Assembly: GCF_025420585.1 (NCBI RefSeq)
Contig: NZ_JAOEGB010000018.1
Location: 104,735 to 168,734, forward strand
Length of the DNA: 64,000 nucleotides
From: Planotetraspora sp. A-T 1434
GTDB lineage: Bacteria; Actinomycetota; Actinomycetes; Streptosporangiales; Streptosporangiaceae
Direction of reading: 5' to 3'
This document shows, piece after piece, positions 1-7,684 of this stretch. Position 1 is the first letter of the stretch. Each line of letters begins with the position of its first letter. Made by a program: the position numbers and the translations under genes. Under the pieces are notes generated by a model that saw only the letters and a program-made list of their open reading frames with translations, was not told the origin of the DNA and ran no database searches.

Positions 1-2
1 AG

Positions 3-452
3 CTCGTCGCGTTCCTCGGCGCGCTGTTCCTGGGCCTGCTCGCCCGCCGGTACGGCACCAAGCGGACGGTGCTGGGCAGCCTGGTGGTGTGGACGGCGAT
101 CGTCGTCGTGGCCGTCTTCCTCCGCGAGGGCGCCGCGACGCAGTTCTACGCCATGGGCTTCGCCATCGCCCTCGTCCTGGGCGGCACGCAGGCGCTGTCC
201 CGGTCGCTCTACTCCCACGTGATCCCCCGGGGCCGGGAGGCGGAGTATTTCAGCCTGCTGCAGATCAGCGACAAGGGGTCGGCCTTCATCGGCGCGCTGA
301 CCGTCACGCTGGCGCTGCAGTTCTCCAACAGCTACCGGGTGGCGATCGTCTCACTTGTGGTGTTCTTCATCATCGGCTTCGTGATGCTCATGGCCGTCAA
401 CCTGCCCAAGGCCATCCGCGAGGCGGGCAATGAGGTGCCAGAGCACATCTGA
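3..452 (+). CDS. MFS transporter, UMF1/Atg22-like, C-terminal part (5' end outside window)
   Basis: The open frame runs in from the window edge, with the first whole codon at base 3, and stops at 450-452. The visible 149 residues hold about four hydrophobic membrane segments. The stretch GGTQALSRSLYSHVIPRGRE followed by an SDKGSAF/GAL region is typical of the UMF1 (Atg22-like) branch of the major facilitator superfamily. A GTG at 69 gives a shorter apparent ORF, but the same frame is coding upstream of it, so that is not the start. It should be an inner-membrane exporter of unknown substrate. It reads toward rbpA, with a 123-base gap that contains the rbpA promoter, so the two genes are probably transcribed separately. 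Confidence 0.85.
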   Translation, partial: LVAFLGALFLGLLARRYGTKRTVLGSLVVWTAIVVVAVFLREGAATQFYAMGFAIALVLGGTQALSRSLYSHVIPRGREAEYFSLLQISDKGSAFIGALTVTLALQFSNSYRVAIVSLVVFFIIGFVMLMAVNLPKAIREAGNEVPEHI

Positions 453-496
453 GCCGTGCGCGCCGGAAAAAGCGCGATTGGATCAGGTCTCTGGTG

Positions 497-522
497 GGAA
501 TCCACACACGGTATCAAGCGTT
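497..522 (+). promoter_or_regulatory. Candidate sigma-R (SigR/SigH-type) promoter of rbpA
   Basis: GGAAT at 497-501 and GTT at 520-522 are separated by exactly 18 bases. This fits the GGAAT-N18-GTT consensus of the actinobacterial thiol-oxidative-stress sigma factor. The element is 54 bases upstream of the rbpA ATG. In Streptomyces rbpA is a known SigR target, which supports the assignment. No transcription start can be seen from sequence alone. Confidence 0.65.
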
Positions 523-575
523 GTACGCGGTGGAGACAAACCCCTCTAAGGCGGGGACCTCAGGAGGCTTAGAAC

Positions 576-920
576 ATGGGCGAGCGTGCACTTCGCGGTA
601 CCCGGCTCGGCGCTACCAGCTACGAGAACGACCGCAACACCGATCTGGCTCCGCGCCAGGAGGTGTCCTACACCTGCCCTAAGGGCCATCACACCACCGT
701 ACCGCTTGCCGCCGAGGCGGAGATCCCCGCGACCTGGGAGTGCCGCAGCTGCGGCTCCCCGGCTCTCCGGATGGACGCCGAGCAGCCCCAGCAGAAGAAG
801 GCCAAGCCGCCCCGGACCCACTGGGACATGCTGCTGGAGCGGCGCTCCATCGAGGACCTCGAGGAGGTCCTCAACGAGCGTCTCGCCATCCTCCGGGCCC
901 AGCGGCGCAAGAGCGCGTAG
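576..920 (+). CDS. rbpA: RNA polymerase-binding protein RbpA
   Basis: This 114-residue protein matches the usual length of RbpA, the actinobacterial transcription activator that binds RNA polymerase and the principal sigma factor and stabilises the open complex. Family marks are visible. The N-terminal tail begins MGERALRGTRLGATSYENDR. The central RbpA core domain has Cys/His positions CPKGHH and CRSCG, a zinc-binding arrangement in some homologues. A basic linker (KKAKPPRTHWDMLLERRS) precedes the C-terminal sigma-interacting helix. A strong AGGAGG at 562-567 fixes the ATG at 576. It is apparently monocistronic, with a sigma-R-like promoter upstream and a hairpin terminator 18 bases after the stop. 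Confidence 0.97.
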   Translation: MGERALRGTRLGATSYENDRNTDLAPRQEVSYTCPKGHHTTVPLAAEAEIPATWECRSCGSPALRMDAEQPQQKKAKPPRTHWDMLLERRSIEDLEEVLNERLAILRAQRRKSA

Positions 921-937
921 ACGGCAGGTAAGGGAGA

Positions 938-973
938 CGCCCCCGGTAGACCACTACCGGGGGCGTTTTCTTT
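938..973 (+). terminator. Intrinsic terminator of rbpA
   Basis: A perfect 12-base-pair GC-rich stem (938-949 with 954-965) encloses a 4-base loop (ACCA) and is followed by TTTTCTTT (966-973). It lies just after the rbpA stop codon, so it should end that transcript. Confidence 0.93.
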
Positions 974-1369
974 GTGCCCGCGAGTTCTTCTGTGCTCCGC
1001 GAGAAACCGCGTGGGCGCCGTCGCCGAGGTCGCCGCCGCCGTGCGTCATCCCATGGCGTCCGACGCGGCGGGTGGGACGCCAGGTCGAGCAGTTCGTCGA
1101 CAGACCATTGGTCATAAGCGTGCTCGCCGTACTTGACGGCGAGCACGTGCCCGTCACGGCTGATCAGGAAGTCGGCGGGAAGGCCGAGCCGACCGCCATG
1201 CGGCCTGGCCGCGTTCACTCACTCACGGCCAACTGGCCGCGGCCGCCCTCGCCGTCATCGACCGAGACGGGCTTCCTGGGCTCTGGACCTGCGGAGCCCG
1301 GGGGGACGGCGACTTCCGTTTTGACCAGACCGCGTGCCGACGCTTGACCAGACCGCGAGCTGACACGGC
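974..1369. other. Gene-poor stretch between rbpA and the marR-type gene
   Basis: No intact gene is supported here. The stretch contains a peroxiredoxin-like remnant (1078-1218, minus strand). Near its end there is a 14-base direct repeat TTGACCAGACCGCG at 1321-1334 and 1344-1357. The other open frames are compositional shadows. Confidence 0.6.
1078..1218 (-). pseudogene. Remnant of an AhpC/TSA-type (redoxin) protein
   Basis: Read leftward from 1218, the frame gives GLPADFLISRDGHVLAVKYG and then EHAYDQWSVDELLDLA. This is the characteristic C-terminal stretch of actinobacterial AhpC/TSA-family peroxiredoxin-like proteins. The upstream part of the gene, with the thioredoxin fold and peroxidatic Cys, is absent: reading further upstream meets stop codons and no redoxin sequence. 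Downstream the frame runs on into low-complexity Arg/Pro sequence. I read it as a decayed fragment. A functional 40-odd-residue product is very unlikely. Confidence 0.6.
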
Positions 1370-1843
1370 TCAGGCGTCGTCTTGGGCGAGCCTGGCGAGG
1401 AGCCGGTGGAACACGTCACCGAGCTGGTCGAGCTCCTCGTCGGTCAGCGGATCGAAGAAATACCGCCGGACGGTCTCCACGTGCTCCGGCGCGGCGGCCT
1501 CGATCGCGGACCGGCCTGCGGCGGTCAACCGCACGATGGAGCCCCGGGCGTCTTCCGCGCATTCCTCCCGGGCCACGAGCCCCCGCTTCTCCATCCGGCC
1601 GACCTGGTGCGACAGCCGGCTGCGGTCCCAGCCGACGGACAGGCCGAGGTCACGGGCCCGCAAGGCACCCTTGGGCGCCTCGGACAGCGGTACGAGCAGC
1701 GCGTAGTCGGCACCGGACAGACCCGCGTCGCGGACGAGCTGCCGTTCGAGCGCGCTCTGCAGCTCGCGGCGCACATCGCGATAGGCCTGCCAGATGCGGG
1801 CCTCCCGCTCATCAAGCCATCGCGGTTCCGTCATGATGGTCAT
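1370..1843 (-). CDS. MarR-family transcriptional regulator
   Basis: This 157-residue protein has the normal MarR length and layout: an N-terminal helix (EARIWQAYRDVRRELQSALE), a winged helix-turn-helix at about residues 55-110 and a C-terminal dimerisation helix. The recognition region is ARDLGLSVGWDRSRLSHQVG, followed by the wing RMEKRGLVAREECAEDARGS, which contains the conserved D-x-R wing. It should bind DNA as a dimer and respond to a small ligand or oxidant. The ATG at 1843 follows a purine-rich AAAAGG about 8 bases away; a second ATG lies three codons in. There is no obviously linked target gene. The neighbouring APC permease, transcribed in the same direction, ends 113 bases upstream. 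Confidence 0.9.
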   Translation of the reverse strand: MTIMTEPRWLDEREARIWQAYRDVRRELQSALERQLVRDAGLSGADYALLVPLSEAPKGALRARDLGLSVGWDRSRLSHQVGRMEKRGLVAREECAEDARGSIVRLTAAGRSAIEAAAPEHVETVRRYFFDPLTDEELDQLGDVFHRLLARLAQDDA

Positions 1844-1956
1844 GATAGGCCTTTTGTTGATGCGTCACGTAACCCGCGCGGCCGCCTCAAGGACCAGAGC
1901 TCAGCTGAGCGGCGCGCCGACCCCTGTTTGACCGACGTGGTGTCCAGCCGAGGTGC

Positions 1957-3885
1957 CTAGCCGACGTGGACGTGCGGGCGCCGCTCGACGTTGGGTTCGG
2001 CCTGCCGCAGGACCTCGCGGGTCAGCGGCGGCACGTCTCCCCCGCCGAACATCAGATAGCGGAGCATGGCCACGATCGGATTGCCCTCCGCCCAGTGGAA
2101 GTAGATGTGCGGCGCCCGGCCGGTTCGGTCCCGGAGGTAGAGCAGCAGCGCGGCGAGCGCGTTCGGGACCGTCGAGCTCTCGATCCTCAGGATGCGATGG
2201 CCGTACCGCTCTTCGCCCTGGACCCGCAGCTCGGTCTCGAACTCCGAGGCGTCCGGCACGGTCACCTCGACGAACATGACCGGCTCGGAGCTGCGCAGAC
2301 GGTGGTTCAGCCACTGCTCGCGCAGCTTGTCGTTGTACTCGGCCTGGTTCCGCTCGTGCGGCTCATTGGCGATCAGGTGGGTGTCGCCCAACGCCTCGAC
2401 GACGAACCGCTCGGCCAGCGGGTCGAGATGGACCTCGGTCACCCGAAGCTCGGTGGAGCGCGTGGCCCGCGAGACCAGCGATGTGACGATGATCGCGACG
2501 ATGAAGAAGAAAGCGATCTTGACGCCGTCCGGCCGCTCGAAGACGTTGGCCACCAGCGTGTAGGCCAGCACCACGCCGATCAGGGAGAACGCCATCAGGA
2601 GCCTGACCTGCCCCGCCCTCGCCGCGGCTATGGCCACCGCGACGTTGGCCGACATGAAGAGCACCAGAACCCCCGTGGCGTACGCGCCGCCCTGCGCCTC
2701 GACGTCGGCGCCGAAGATGATCGTGATGGCGAACGCGATGACCATGAAGACCAGCACCAGAGGCCGTACGGCCCGCGTCCAGTCGGGGGCCATGCCGTAC
2801 CGGGGAAGGTAGCGGGGCACGAGGTTGAGCAGCCCAGCCATCGCGGACGCGCCCGCGAACCAGAGGATCGCGATCGTGCTGACGTCGTACAGCGTGCCGA
2901 ACCAGTCGCCCAGGAAGCCGTGGGCGAGGTAGGCCAGGGCGCGGCCACTCGCCTTGCCGCCCTTGCCGAACTCCTTCGCCGGGATCAGGACGGCGGTGAC
3001 GAAGCTGCTGAAGATCAGGAAGACGCTCATGATCAGGGCGGCGACGGTCAGGAGACGTTTGGTGCCCTTGATCCGCCCCGCGAGGCCGCCCTTGACGAGC
3101 GGCATCACGGCCACGCCGGTCTCGAACCCGGACATGCCGAGCGCCAGCTTGGGCATCACCCACAATGAGACAGCGATCATGCCGATTGGGCTGCCGTGGT
3201 CGGTGGTCAGCACGTTCTGCCAGCTCACGACGAGGTCCGGCTGGCGCAGCACATGGAGCAGCCCGACCGTGACCACGACGGCGTTGAGCACCAGATAGGC
3301 ACCCACCAGCACCACGGCGATGCCGATGGCCTCGCGGAACCCCTTCAGGAAGATCCCGCCGAGCAGAGCGACGAGCACCAGCGTGACGAGGACCTGGTGG
3401 CCCTCCAGGAAGCCCGGCACGAACGGGTTCTCCAGGATGTGGGCTGTCGCGTCGGCGGCCGACAGGGTGATGGTGATGACGAAGTCGGTGGCCGCGAAGC
3501 CGAGCAGGACCAGCACGAACAGCTTGCCCCACCACTGCGGGACCAGCTTCTCCAGCATGGCGATCGAGCCCTGCCCGTGGGGGCTCTCGACGGCGACCCG
3601 CCGGTAGATCGGCAGCGCGCCGAACAGGGTCAGCAGGACGAGCAGCAGGGTGGCGATCGGCGACAGGGCCCCCGCCGCCAGCGCGGCGATCCCCGGCTGG
3701 TAGCCGAGCGTCGAGAAGTAGTCGACGCCCGTGAGGCACATGACCTGCCACCACGAGTGCTGCTTGTGCGGAGCCTCGGGCCCGTGCGGCCCCACCGCCT
3801 TCAGGTCCCCCTGCTGGAGCCCGTCCAGCAGCCACGCCCGCAGCGACCGGTCCCCGGCCGTCGCGGACTGCACCGACCCGGCCAA
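1957..3885 (-). CDS. APC-superfamily permease with C-terminal cytoplasmic domain
   Basis: A 642-residue membrane protein. About 45 hydrophilic residues precede a run of some twelve hydrophobic segments (residues ~50-470), and a soluble tail of about 170 residues follows. The first segment region ([20 protein letters not shown]) has the small-residue-rich unwound helix 1 of the amino-acid/polyamine/organocation superfamily. This long form with a hydrophilic C-terminus is common in actinobacteria and is usually annotated as an amino-acid or potassium-type transporter. The substrate cannot be read from sequence. I place the start at the TTG at 3885 because GAGGTG stands 5 bases upstream and the only in-frame ATG above it is followed at once by a stop. 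It is transcribed divergently from the methyltransferase gene at 4096. Confidence 0.88.
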   Translation of the reverse strand: MAGSVQSATAGDRSLRAWLLDGLQQGDLKAVGPHGPEAPHKQHSWWQVMCLTGVDYFSTLGYQPGIAALAAGALSPIATLLLVLLTLFGALPIYRRVAVESPHGQGSIAMLEKLVPQWWGKLFVLVLLGFAATDFVITITLSAADATAHILENPFVPGFLEGHQVLVTLVLVALLGGIFLKGFREAIGIAVVLVGAYLVLNAVVVTVGLLHVLRQPDLVVSWQNVLTTDHGSPIGMIAVSLWVMPKLALGMSGFETGVAVMPLVKGGLAGRIKGTKRLLTVAALIMSVFLIFSSFVTAVLIPAKEFGKGGKASGRALAYLAHGFLGDWFGTLYDVSTIAILWFAGASAMAGLLNLVPRYLPRYGMAPDWTRAVRPLVLVFMVIAFAITIIFGADVEAQGGAYATGVLVLFMSANVAVAIAAARAGQVRLLMAFSLIGVVLAYTLVANVFERPDGVKIAFFFIVAIIVTSLVSRATRSTELRVTEVHLDPLAERFVVEALGDTHLIANEPHERNQAEYNDKLREQWLNHRLRSSEPVMFVEVTVPDASEFETELRVQGEERYGHRILRIESSTVPNALAALLLYLRDRTGRAPHIYFHWAEGNPIVAMLRYLMFGGGDVPPLTREVLRQAEPNVERRPHVHVG

Positions 3886-4095
3886 CCCGTCACCTCACAT
3901 CAAGCGCACACAAAGACGCAAAGCACCCTACTGAGGTCAGACGAGGATTTCCGTGATCATGACGTCAAGAAAGCGTATATATCCGTAGGCCCCTCGATCG
4001 GCCGGCGTCAAAAACGCGTGGCGATACCGGGATCGGCCGTCAGGGATCAGTCAGGAACGCCGCCGGAGCGTGACGAGCGCCTCCATAGTGGCCTC
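3886..4095. promoter_or_regulatory. Divergent intergenic region between the permease and methyltransferase genes
   Basis: This AT-richer 210-base gap must carry promoters for both flanking genes. It contains the perfect 8-base palindrome TGACGTCA (3960-3967) and an AT-rich GTATATATCC nearby. I see no recognisable riboswitch. Operator identity is unknown. Confidence 0.35.
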
Positions 4096-4770
4096 ATGAC
4101 GACGCGTTCGCTCGGGCAGGACCGACCTCCGGACATGAGGCCGCGGCATGGTCGCGGCATGGAGCAGTTCCACCATCCGCGTTCCGTGTACGCCGGTCAC
4201 GGCCCGTCCACGCGGCCGACGGAGGAGCGCCGGCGTCTCCTTGAGGGTCTCACCGGGACGGTGCTGGAGATCGGCGCGGGCGACGGCGTCAAGTTCACCT
4301 GCTACCCGGACGCCGTCACCCGGATCGTCGTCGCGGAACCCAACCCGTTCCTGCTTCCGACGGTCAGGACGGTCTGCTCGGACGCCCCCGCCCCGGTCGA
4401 TCTGGTCACCCCGGCCGATCTCAGCCGTCTTCCCCTGCCGGACGAGTCCGTGGACGCCGTCGTCTGCTCGCTCGTCCTTTGTACGGCACGGCGCCTCGGC
4501 CGGACCCTGGCCGAGATCGGGCGAGTCCTCAGGCCCGGTGGCGAGTTGCGGTTCTACGAGCACGTGCGGTCGGCCAACCCGCTCGCGGCGATGGCTGAGA
4601 GCCTCGTGACCCCCGTGTGGTCGCAGGCCTGCGGCGGCTGTCACCCCGCCCGGGCCACCGTGATCGCAATCGAGGAGGCGGGCTACGCCGTCGGGCGCGT
4701 CGACCGGTTCGCCTCCCACGGGGTAAGCCATGTCCTGGGCGCCGCCCGGAAATCACGCGGAGCTAGTTGA
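4096..4770 (+). CDS. Class I SAM-dependent methyltransferase (UbiE/Methyltransf_11 type)
   Basis: 224 residues from the ATG at 4096. SAM motif I (VLEIGAGDGVKF) is near residue 55. An acidic strand end (VVAEPN) follows, then the post-I region DLSRLPLPDESVDAVVCSLV and the LRPGGELRFYEHVR motif, so the Rossmann methyltransferase core is complete. The segment VWSQACGGCHPARATVIAIE near the C-terminus is typical of small UbiE-like actinobacterial methyltransferases of unknown substrate. The start is uncertain: ATGs at 4135 and 4159 are in frame, and the last one begins MEQFHHPRSVYAGHG, which looks like a natural N-terminus. No candidate has a strong ribosome-binding site. The end overlaps the convergent small gene by 8 bases. 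Confidence 0.85.
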   Translation: MTTRSLGQDRPPDMRPRHGRGMEQFHHPRSVYAGHGPSTRPTEERRRLLEGLTGTVLEIGAGDGVKFTCYPDAVTRIVVAEPNPFLLPTVRTVCSDAPAPVDLVTPADLSRLPLPDESVDAVVCSLVLCTARRLGRTLAEIGRVLRPGGELRFYEHVRSANPLAAMAESLVTPVWSQACGGCHPARATVIAIEEAGYAVGRVDRFASHGVSHVLGAARKSRGAS

Positions 4771-5104
4771 ACGGCTGGACCTTCTGCGAGATGTTGCAGG
4801 CGTGTGGCGTCTTCTTGCAGAAAGCGGCCTGGGTATAGGTCTTCTCACTGACACTGATCGAAATCTGCTGCGTGCCGCGCATGATGGTCGGGCTCTTCAC
4901 CGCCGAATATCTCTTGTGGCGCTTGCCGTTCTCGTTGTGGGTGTTGCCGTTGCCCTGCTGACCATGCGAGCCCTGCGGCCACGCGGCGCTCGCATCCGCC
5001 TCCGGCGACGTGACGGCCCCCGACATCACGATCGCGAGCGCGGTCAACGGCAATAGCCGTACGGCCACGCCGGAAATCCCACTTGCCCCACAACGACTTG
5101 TCAT
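4763..5104 (-). CDS. Small exported protein of unknown function
   Basis: 113 residues. The N-terminus has a short basic stretch, a hydrophobic core (VAVRLLPLTALAIVMSGAV) and a small-residue cleavage region (EADASA before AWPQ), so a Sec signal peptide is likely. The mature part of about 75 residues is hydrophilic and rich in Asn, Gly, His, Lys and Ser, with two Cys close together (FCKKTPHAC) that could form a disulfide. I recognise no family. The ATG at 5104 has AAAGGAA about 6 bases upstream, a good ribosome-binding site that supports a real gene. Confidence 0.6.
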   Translation of the reverse strand: MTSRCGASGISGVAVRLLPLTALAIVMSGAVTSPEADASAAWPQGSHGQQGNGNTHNENGKRHKRYSAVKSPTIMRGTQQISISVSEKTYTQAAFCKKTPHACNISQKVQPFN

Positions 5105-5656
5105 TTCAATTCCTTTGGGTTAGACCTGCGGCATCACCCTCCTTACCCCGCGACCTGCGATTTCATTGGTGCCGGTGTGCAGGTCGGCCGTCATGTGGTT
5201 GGCCGTGGGTGACCAGAATCGAGGATGTCCCCTCCAGCGAGCGCCTTCGGGTCGGTCAGACCACCCGGGCCGACCCCTCGACCCAGCCGGGAAGACCGGC
5301 GAGGTCTCGGCGGACGACGTCGGCCTCCTCGGGTGAGACCGACGGGTCGGCGATCCGGAACTCCGCCGCCGCGGCGAGCCTCGCTGCCGACACCTGGCCC
5401 TCGGCGACCGTACGGCCCGAGCCAGCCCACGGAGCAAGGCTCGGCGCAAGGGCGGTCCTGCCGGCCGCGATCAGCTCCACGCGCCCCATCCCTCTACCGA
5501 CAGCAGAACGGACGCCCCGCTCACCGTGACGACGCCCGTTGAATCTTGGTCTGGCACTACGGTAACCGCGTGGGTTTCTCCCCTTTGTCCATGCCGTAAG
5601 AAAGGCCGTCCCGTGAAGACCCTGGAGCATGCCCTCGGCCCGACGCTGAGCGCCTG
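5105..5656. other. Stretch without a confidently assigned gene
   Basis: The left end carries the ribosome-binding site and promoter of the small exported protein. On the minus strand a frame at 5256-5630 contains a moderately protein-like segment (see the separate low-confidence entry). At 5613 a GTG with AAAGG upstream opens a 14-codon reading frame whose TGA overlaps the ATG of the HAD gene (TGATG at 5655-5659). This could act as a coupled leader. Nothing else is supported. Confidence 0.5.
5256..5489 (-). CDS. Possible small hypothetical protein (doubtful)
   Basis: From the ATG at 5489 this frame gives 77 residues, MGRVELIAAGRTALAPSLAP onward, ending RRDLAGLPGWVEGSARVV. The composition (Ala/Glu/Asp alternation, SVSPEEADVVRRDLAGLPG) looks more like real protein than the Arg/Pro-rich shadow frames around it. 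I recognise no family and see no clear ribosome-binding site. It could be a remnant of a longer gene or a chance frame. Confidence 0.25.
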   Translation of the reverse strand: MGRVELIAAGRTALAPSLAPWAGSGRTVAEGQVSAARLAAAAEFRIADPSVSPEEADVVRRDLAGLPGWVEGSARVV

Positions 5657-6187
5657 ATGAGGCCGCTCATCCTGCTGGACGTGGACGGGGTGCTCAACCC
5701 CTCCCGCAGGTCGTCGCCGCGCTTCCGCCGTTACGACGGGGTCCTGGACGGCGAGCCGTACAAGGTCCTGCTCGACCCACGGGACGGTTCCCGGCTCCGG
5801 AACCTGGCCGAAGCGACCGGCGCCGAGCTTGCATGGGCCACCACCTGGGAGGACCGGGCCAACGAGGAGATCGGCCCGCGCATCGGCCTGCCGTACCTGC
5901 CGGTGATACCGGTCATGGGCGATCCGGCGTCGCTAACCGGCGAGCATATGAAGACCCGTGGCATCGCCCGCTACGTCCGGCACCGTCCGTTCGTCTGGTT
6001 CGACGACAACCTCGTCGAGGCGGATCACGAGTACCTGACCCGGCACCCCGGCGTGAGCGACTTCCTCCTCGTGGAAGTCGACCCCCGCACCGGGCTCACC
6101 GATGACCATCTCGGCAGGGCCCGTGAATGGCTGATGATTCCGTCGCTGAGAGCCGAAAATCGATCGACCTCCGGAGGGTCCGGATGA
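5657..6187 (+). CDS. HAD-like domain protein
   Basis: 176 residues. The N-terminal ILLDVDGVLNP is a haloacid-dehalogenase motif I (DxDG, nucleophile Asp followed by acid/base Asp). WATTWEDRAN fits the motif II Ser/Thr region of a small group of HAD domains also found fused to RNA-repair enzymes (HAD_SAK type). VWFDDN near residue 118 supplies the acidic metal-binding motif IV. It is probably a cytoplasmic phosphohydrolase or phosphatase-like protein of unknown substrate. Its ATG overlaps the stop of a 14-codon upstream frame (TGATG), so translation may be coupled. Confidence 0.8.
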   Translation: MRPLILLDVDGVLNPSRRSSPRFRRYDGVLDGEPYKVLLDPRDGSRLRNLAEATGAELAWATTWEDRANEEIGPRIGLPYLPVIPVMGDPASLTGEHMKTRGIARYVRHRPFVWFDDNLVEADHEYLTRHPGVSDFLLVEVDPRTGLTDDHLGRAREWLMIPSLRAENRSTSGGSG

Positions 6188-6199
6188 CAGGCTCGTGCC

Positions 6200-6313
6200 G
6201 TGTTCGAAGCAGCGGAAGTCCTGCGCGTCCTGACCCTGTTGCGTACGGCGGGCTGCGAGGTCTGGGTCGGTGGCGGCTGGGGAATCGACGCCCTGGTCGG
6301 CCGCACATGGTGA
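6200..6313 (+). pseudogene. Truncated nucleotidyltransferase-domain protein (N-terminal fragment)
   Basis: The GTG at 6200 opens a 37-codon frame reading FEAAEVLRVLTLLRTAGCEV and then WVGGGWGIDALVGRTW before a TGA. This is the start of the nucleotidyltransferase fold seen in LinA/ANT(2'')-type and related actinobacterial proteins, where WVxGGWGIDALxGRxTRxHxDLDL carries the first half of the active site. The frame breaks just before the catalytic D-x-D, and the next bases belong to the unrelated gene at 6307. It therefore looks like a deletion remnant. Confidence 0.6.
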
Positions 6314-6807
6314 TCGTGCAGCGGGTCATGGTCCGGTGGACCAAGCGGGGGCGCGGTGCGGGCGAGGCCGCGCGCCGGCGCGAGATCCCCTCGGCGTTGG
6401 AGCTGCCGCCGATGCCGGACGGGCCTCTTCTCCTCCATGACGTGCTCGCCGAGGACCGGACCGGATATGCCACCACCAGCGCAAGCAGCGCCCACGCCCT
6501 GCCGGGGCGGCTCAACGGGCTGCGGTTCGAGGAAGCGCCGCCGTCGGGGCTCCGAGTCGTCCGGTCTCCGGTGTGGGCCGCGTATCCGGCGACTCGGCAC
6601 CCGGGGCAGGTGTTCCTCCTCCGTCCGGGAGAGCGGGCCCGTTACCGGGCCAACTTCCGCTTCAGCGGCGCCGGCATCGAGTGGTACTACGAAGAGTGGA
6701 CCGTCAACATCGCCTGCGCGCCCTGGCGGCGCGACCTCTTCCTCACCGAGGAGTTCGACCACGAGAAGGACGAGCGGGTCTCGCTTTACGGCGGCCCCCG
6801 CCGCTGA
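6307..6807 (+). CDS. Hypothetical protein
   Basis: 166 residues from the ATG at 6307, which sits inside the stop region of the preceding fragment; a second ATG lies eight codons in. The central part (RPGERARYRANFRFSGAGIE, then WYYEEWTVNIACAPW) is rich in aromatic residues and beta-type alternation, as in a small globular cytoplasmic protein. I recognise no domain. The true N-terminus may be later, since the first 25 residues are Arg-rich and the upstream junction is a deletion scar. It ends 18 bases before the phosphatase gene, whose GGAGGA begins within that gap, so the two are probably co-transcribed. Confidence 0.55.
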   Translation: MVIVQRVMVRWTKRGRGAGEAARRREIPSALELPPMPDGPLLLHDVLAEDRTGYATTSASSAHALPGRLNGLRFEEAPPSGLRVVRSPVWAAYPATRHPGQVFLLRPGERARYRANFRFSGAGIEWYYEEWTVNIACAPWRRDLFLTEEFDHEKDERVSLYGGPRR

Positions 6808-6825
6808 CCCCGCTGGAGGAGCATC

Positions 6826-7542
6826 GTGACGACCTGCCCGCACCCCGAGCGGTCCGGCCCCGCCGGCCTGCTGTACGCGGTGCGACACGGCCAGAGCACC
6901 GGCAACGCCGCCTTCGCCGCCGCCGAGATCGACGGGACGACGGTCATCCCGTCCGACGACATGGCGATCTCCCTGACCGATCTCGGTGAACGGCAGGCAG
7001 CCGCCGTGGGCCGGTGGCTGGCCGCACTCGCCGAGGACGAGGCCCCCGACATGGTGTGGTGCTCGCCGTACCTGCGGGCCGGGCAGACCTGGCAGGTCGC
7101 CGAGCGGGAGCTCGGCGCCGCGGGCCGGCCGCTGCCCTGCCATCGAGTCGACGGACGGCTCCGCGACCGCGACCGCGGACGGCTCAAGCACCTGCACCCG
7201 GCTGTCGTACGGGAGCGGTTTCCCGGCGAACCGGCCAAGGAGGCTCGCGACACCCTGCGCTATCGGCCGCCCGGCGGTGAGTCGTTCCTCGATGTCGCCG
7301 GGCGGCTCCGCGGCGTCCTGGCCGACATCGAGGCCGACCACCGGCACCGTCGTGTGCTGATCGTGGCCCACGACGCGGTCGTGCTGTTCTTCCGGCAGAT
7401 CCTCGAACGGCTCACCGACGCCGACATCCTCGCCATCGCCGGGAACGGCCTGGCGGGCAACGGCTCCATCACCACCTGGCGGCGCGCCCCTGACGGTTAC
7501 CGGCTCCTGGCCTACGACGACCGTTCCCATCTGCCCGGCTGA
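6826..7542 (+). CDS. Histidine phosphatase superfamily protein (phosphoglycerate mutase-like)
   Basis: 238 residues. The N-terminal YAVRHGQSTGN holds the catalytic RHG of the branch-1 histidine phosphatase superfamily. VWCSPYLRAGQT supplies the second Arg region. GESFLDVAGRLRGVL and LIVAHDAVVLFF supply the later Glu/His pair (AHDA replaces the more common SHG). It should remove phosphate from a small metabolite in the cytoplasm; the substrate is unknown. The GTG start at 6826 is preceded by GGAGGA at the usual distance. It is the last gene before the island with shared operators, and it is not part of that set by promoter motif. Confidence 0.85.
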   Translation: MTTCPHPERSGPAGLLYAVRHGQSTGNAAFAAAEIDGTTVIPSDDMAISLTDLGERQAAAVGRWLAALAEDEAPDMVWCSPYLRAGQTWQVAERELGAAGRPLPCHRVDGRLRDRDRGRLKHLHPAVVRERFPGEPAKEARDTLRYRPPGGESFLDVAGRLRGVLADIEADHRHRRVLIVAHDAVVLFFRQILERLTDADILAIAGNGLAGNGSITTWRRAPDGYRLLAYDDRSHLPG

Positions 7543-7644
7543 GTCATTGATCACCAAGGGCGGTTGAGCGGCGACGCCACTCCCCCGACGAGCGGCAGCG
7601 GCAGGGCCACGCATTCGATCACCTCCGTGCCGTGTAGAATCAAC

Positions 7645-7658
7645 CAAGCGTTTGCTTG
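7645..7658. promoter_or_regulatory. Inverted-repeat operator, site A
   Basis: CAAGC-GTTT-GCTTG, a perfect 5-4-5 inverted repeat, lies 27 bases before the P450 start and just downstream of a -10-like TAGAAT (7635-7640). A bound protein would block initiation. Three more sites with the same geometry occur at 13548, 13604 and 17267. TetR-type repressors commonly use repeats of this shape; the actual regulator is not in the window. Confidence 0.7.
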
Positions 7659-7684
7659 TGTCCACTGGGCCTGAGGAGGCCGGC

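Noticed and set aside
3196..4095. Plus-strand open frame running through the APC permease gene into the methyltransferase gene
   Set aside because: Up to 3885 it is antisense to a clear membrane protein and has Asp/Arg/His-rich shadow composition. Only the part from about 4096 has methyltransferase sequence.
5120..5449. Minus-strand Arg-rich frame
   Set aside because: It has Arg/Ser/Pro-rich shadow composition, overlaps a slightly better frame and has no ribosome-binding site.
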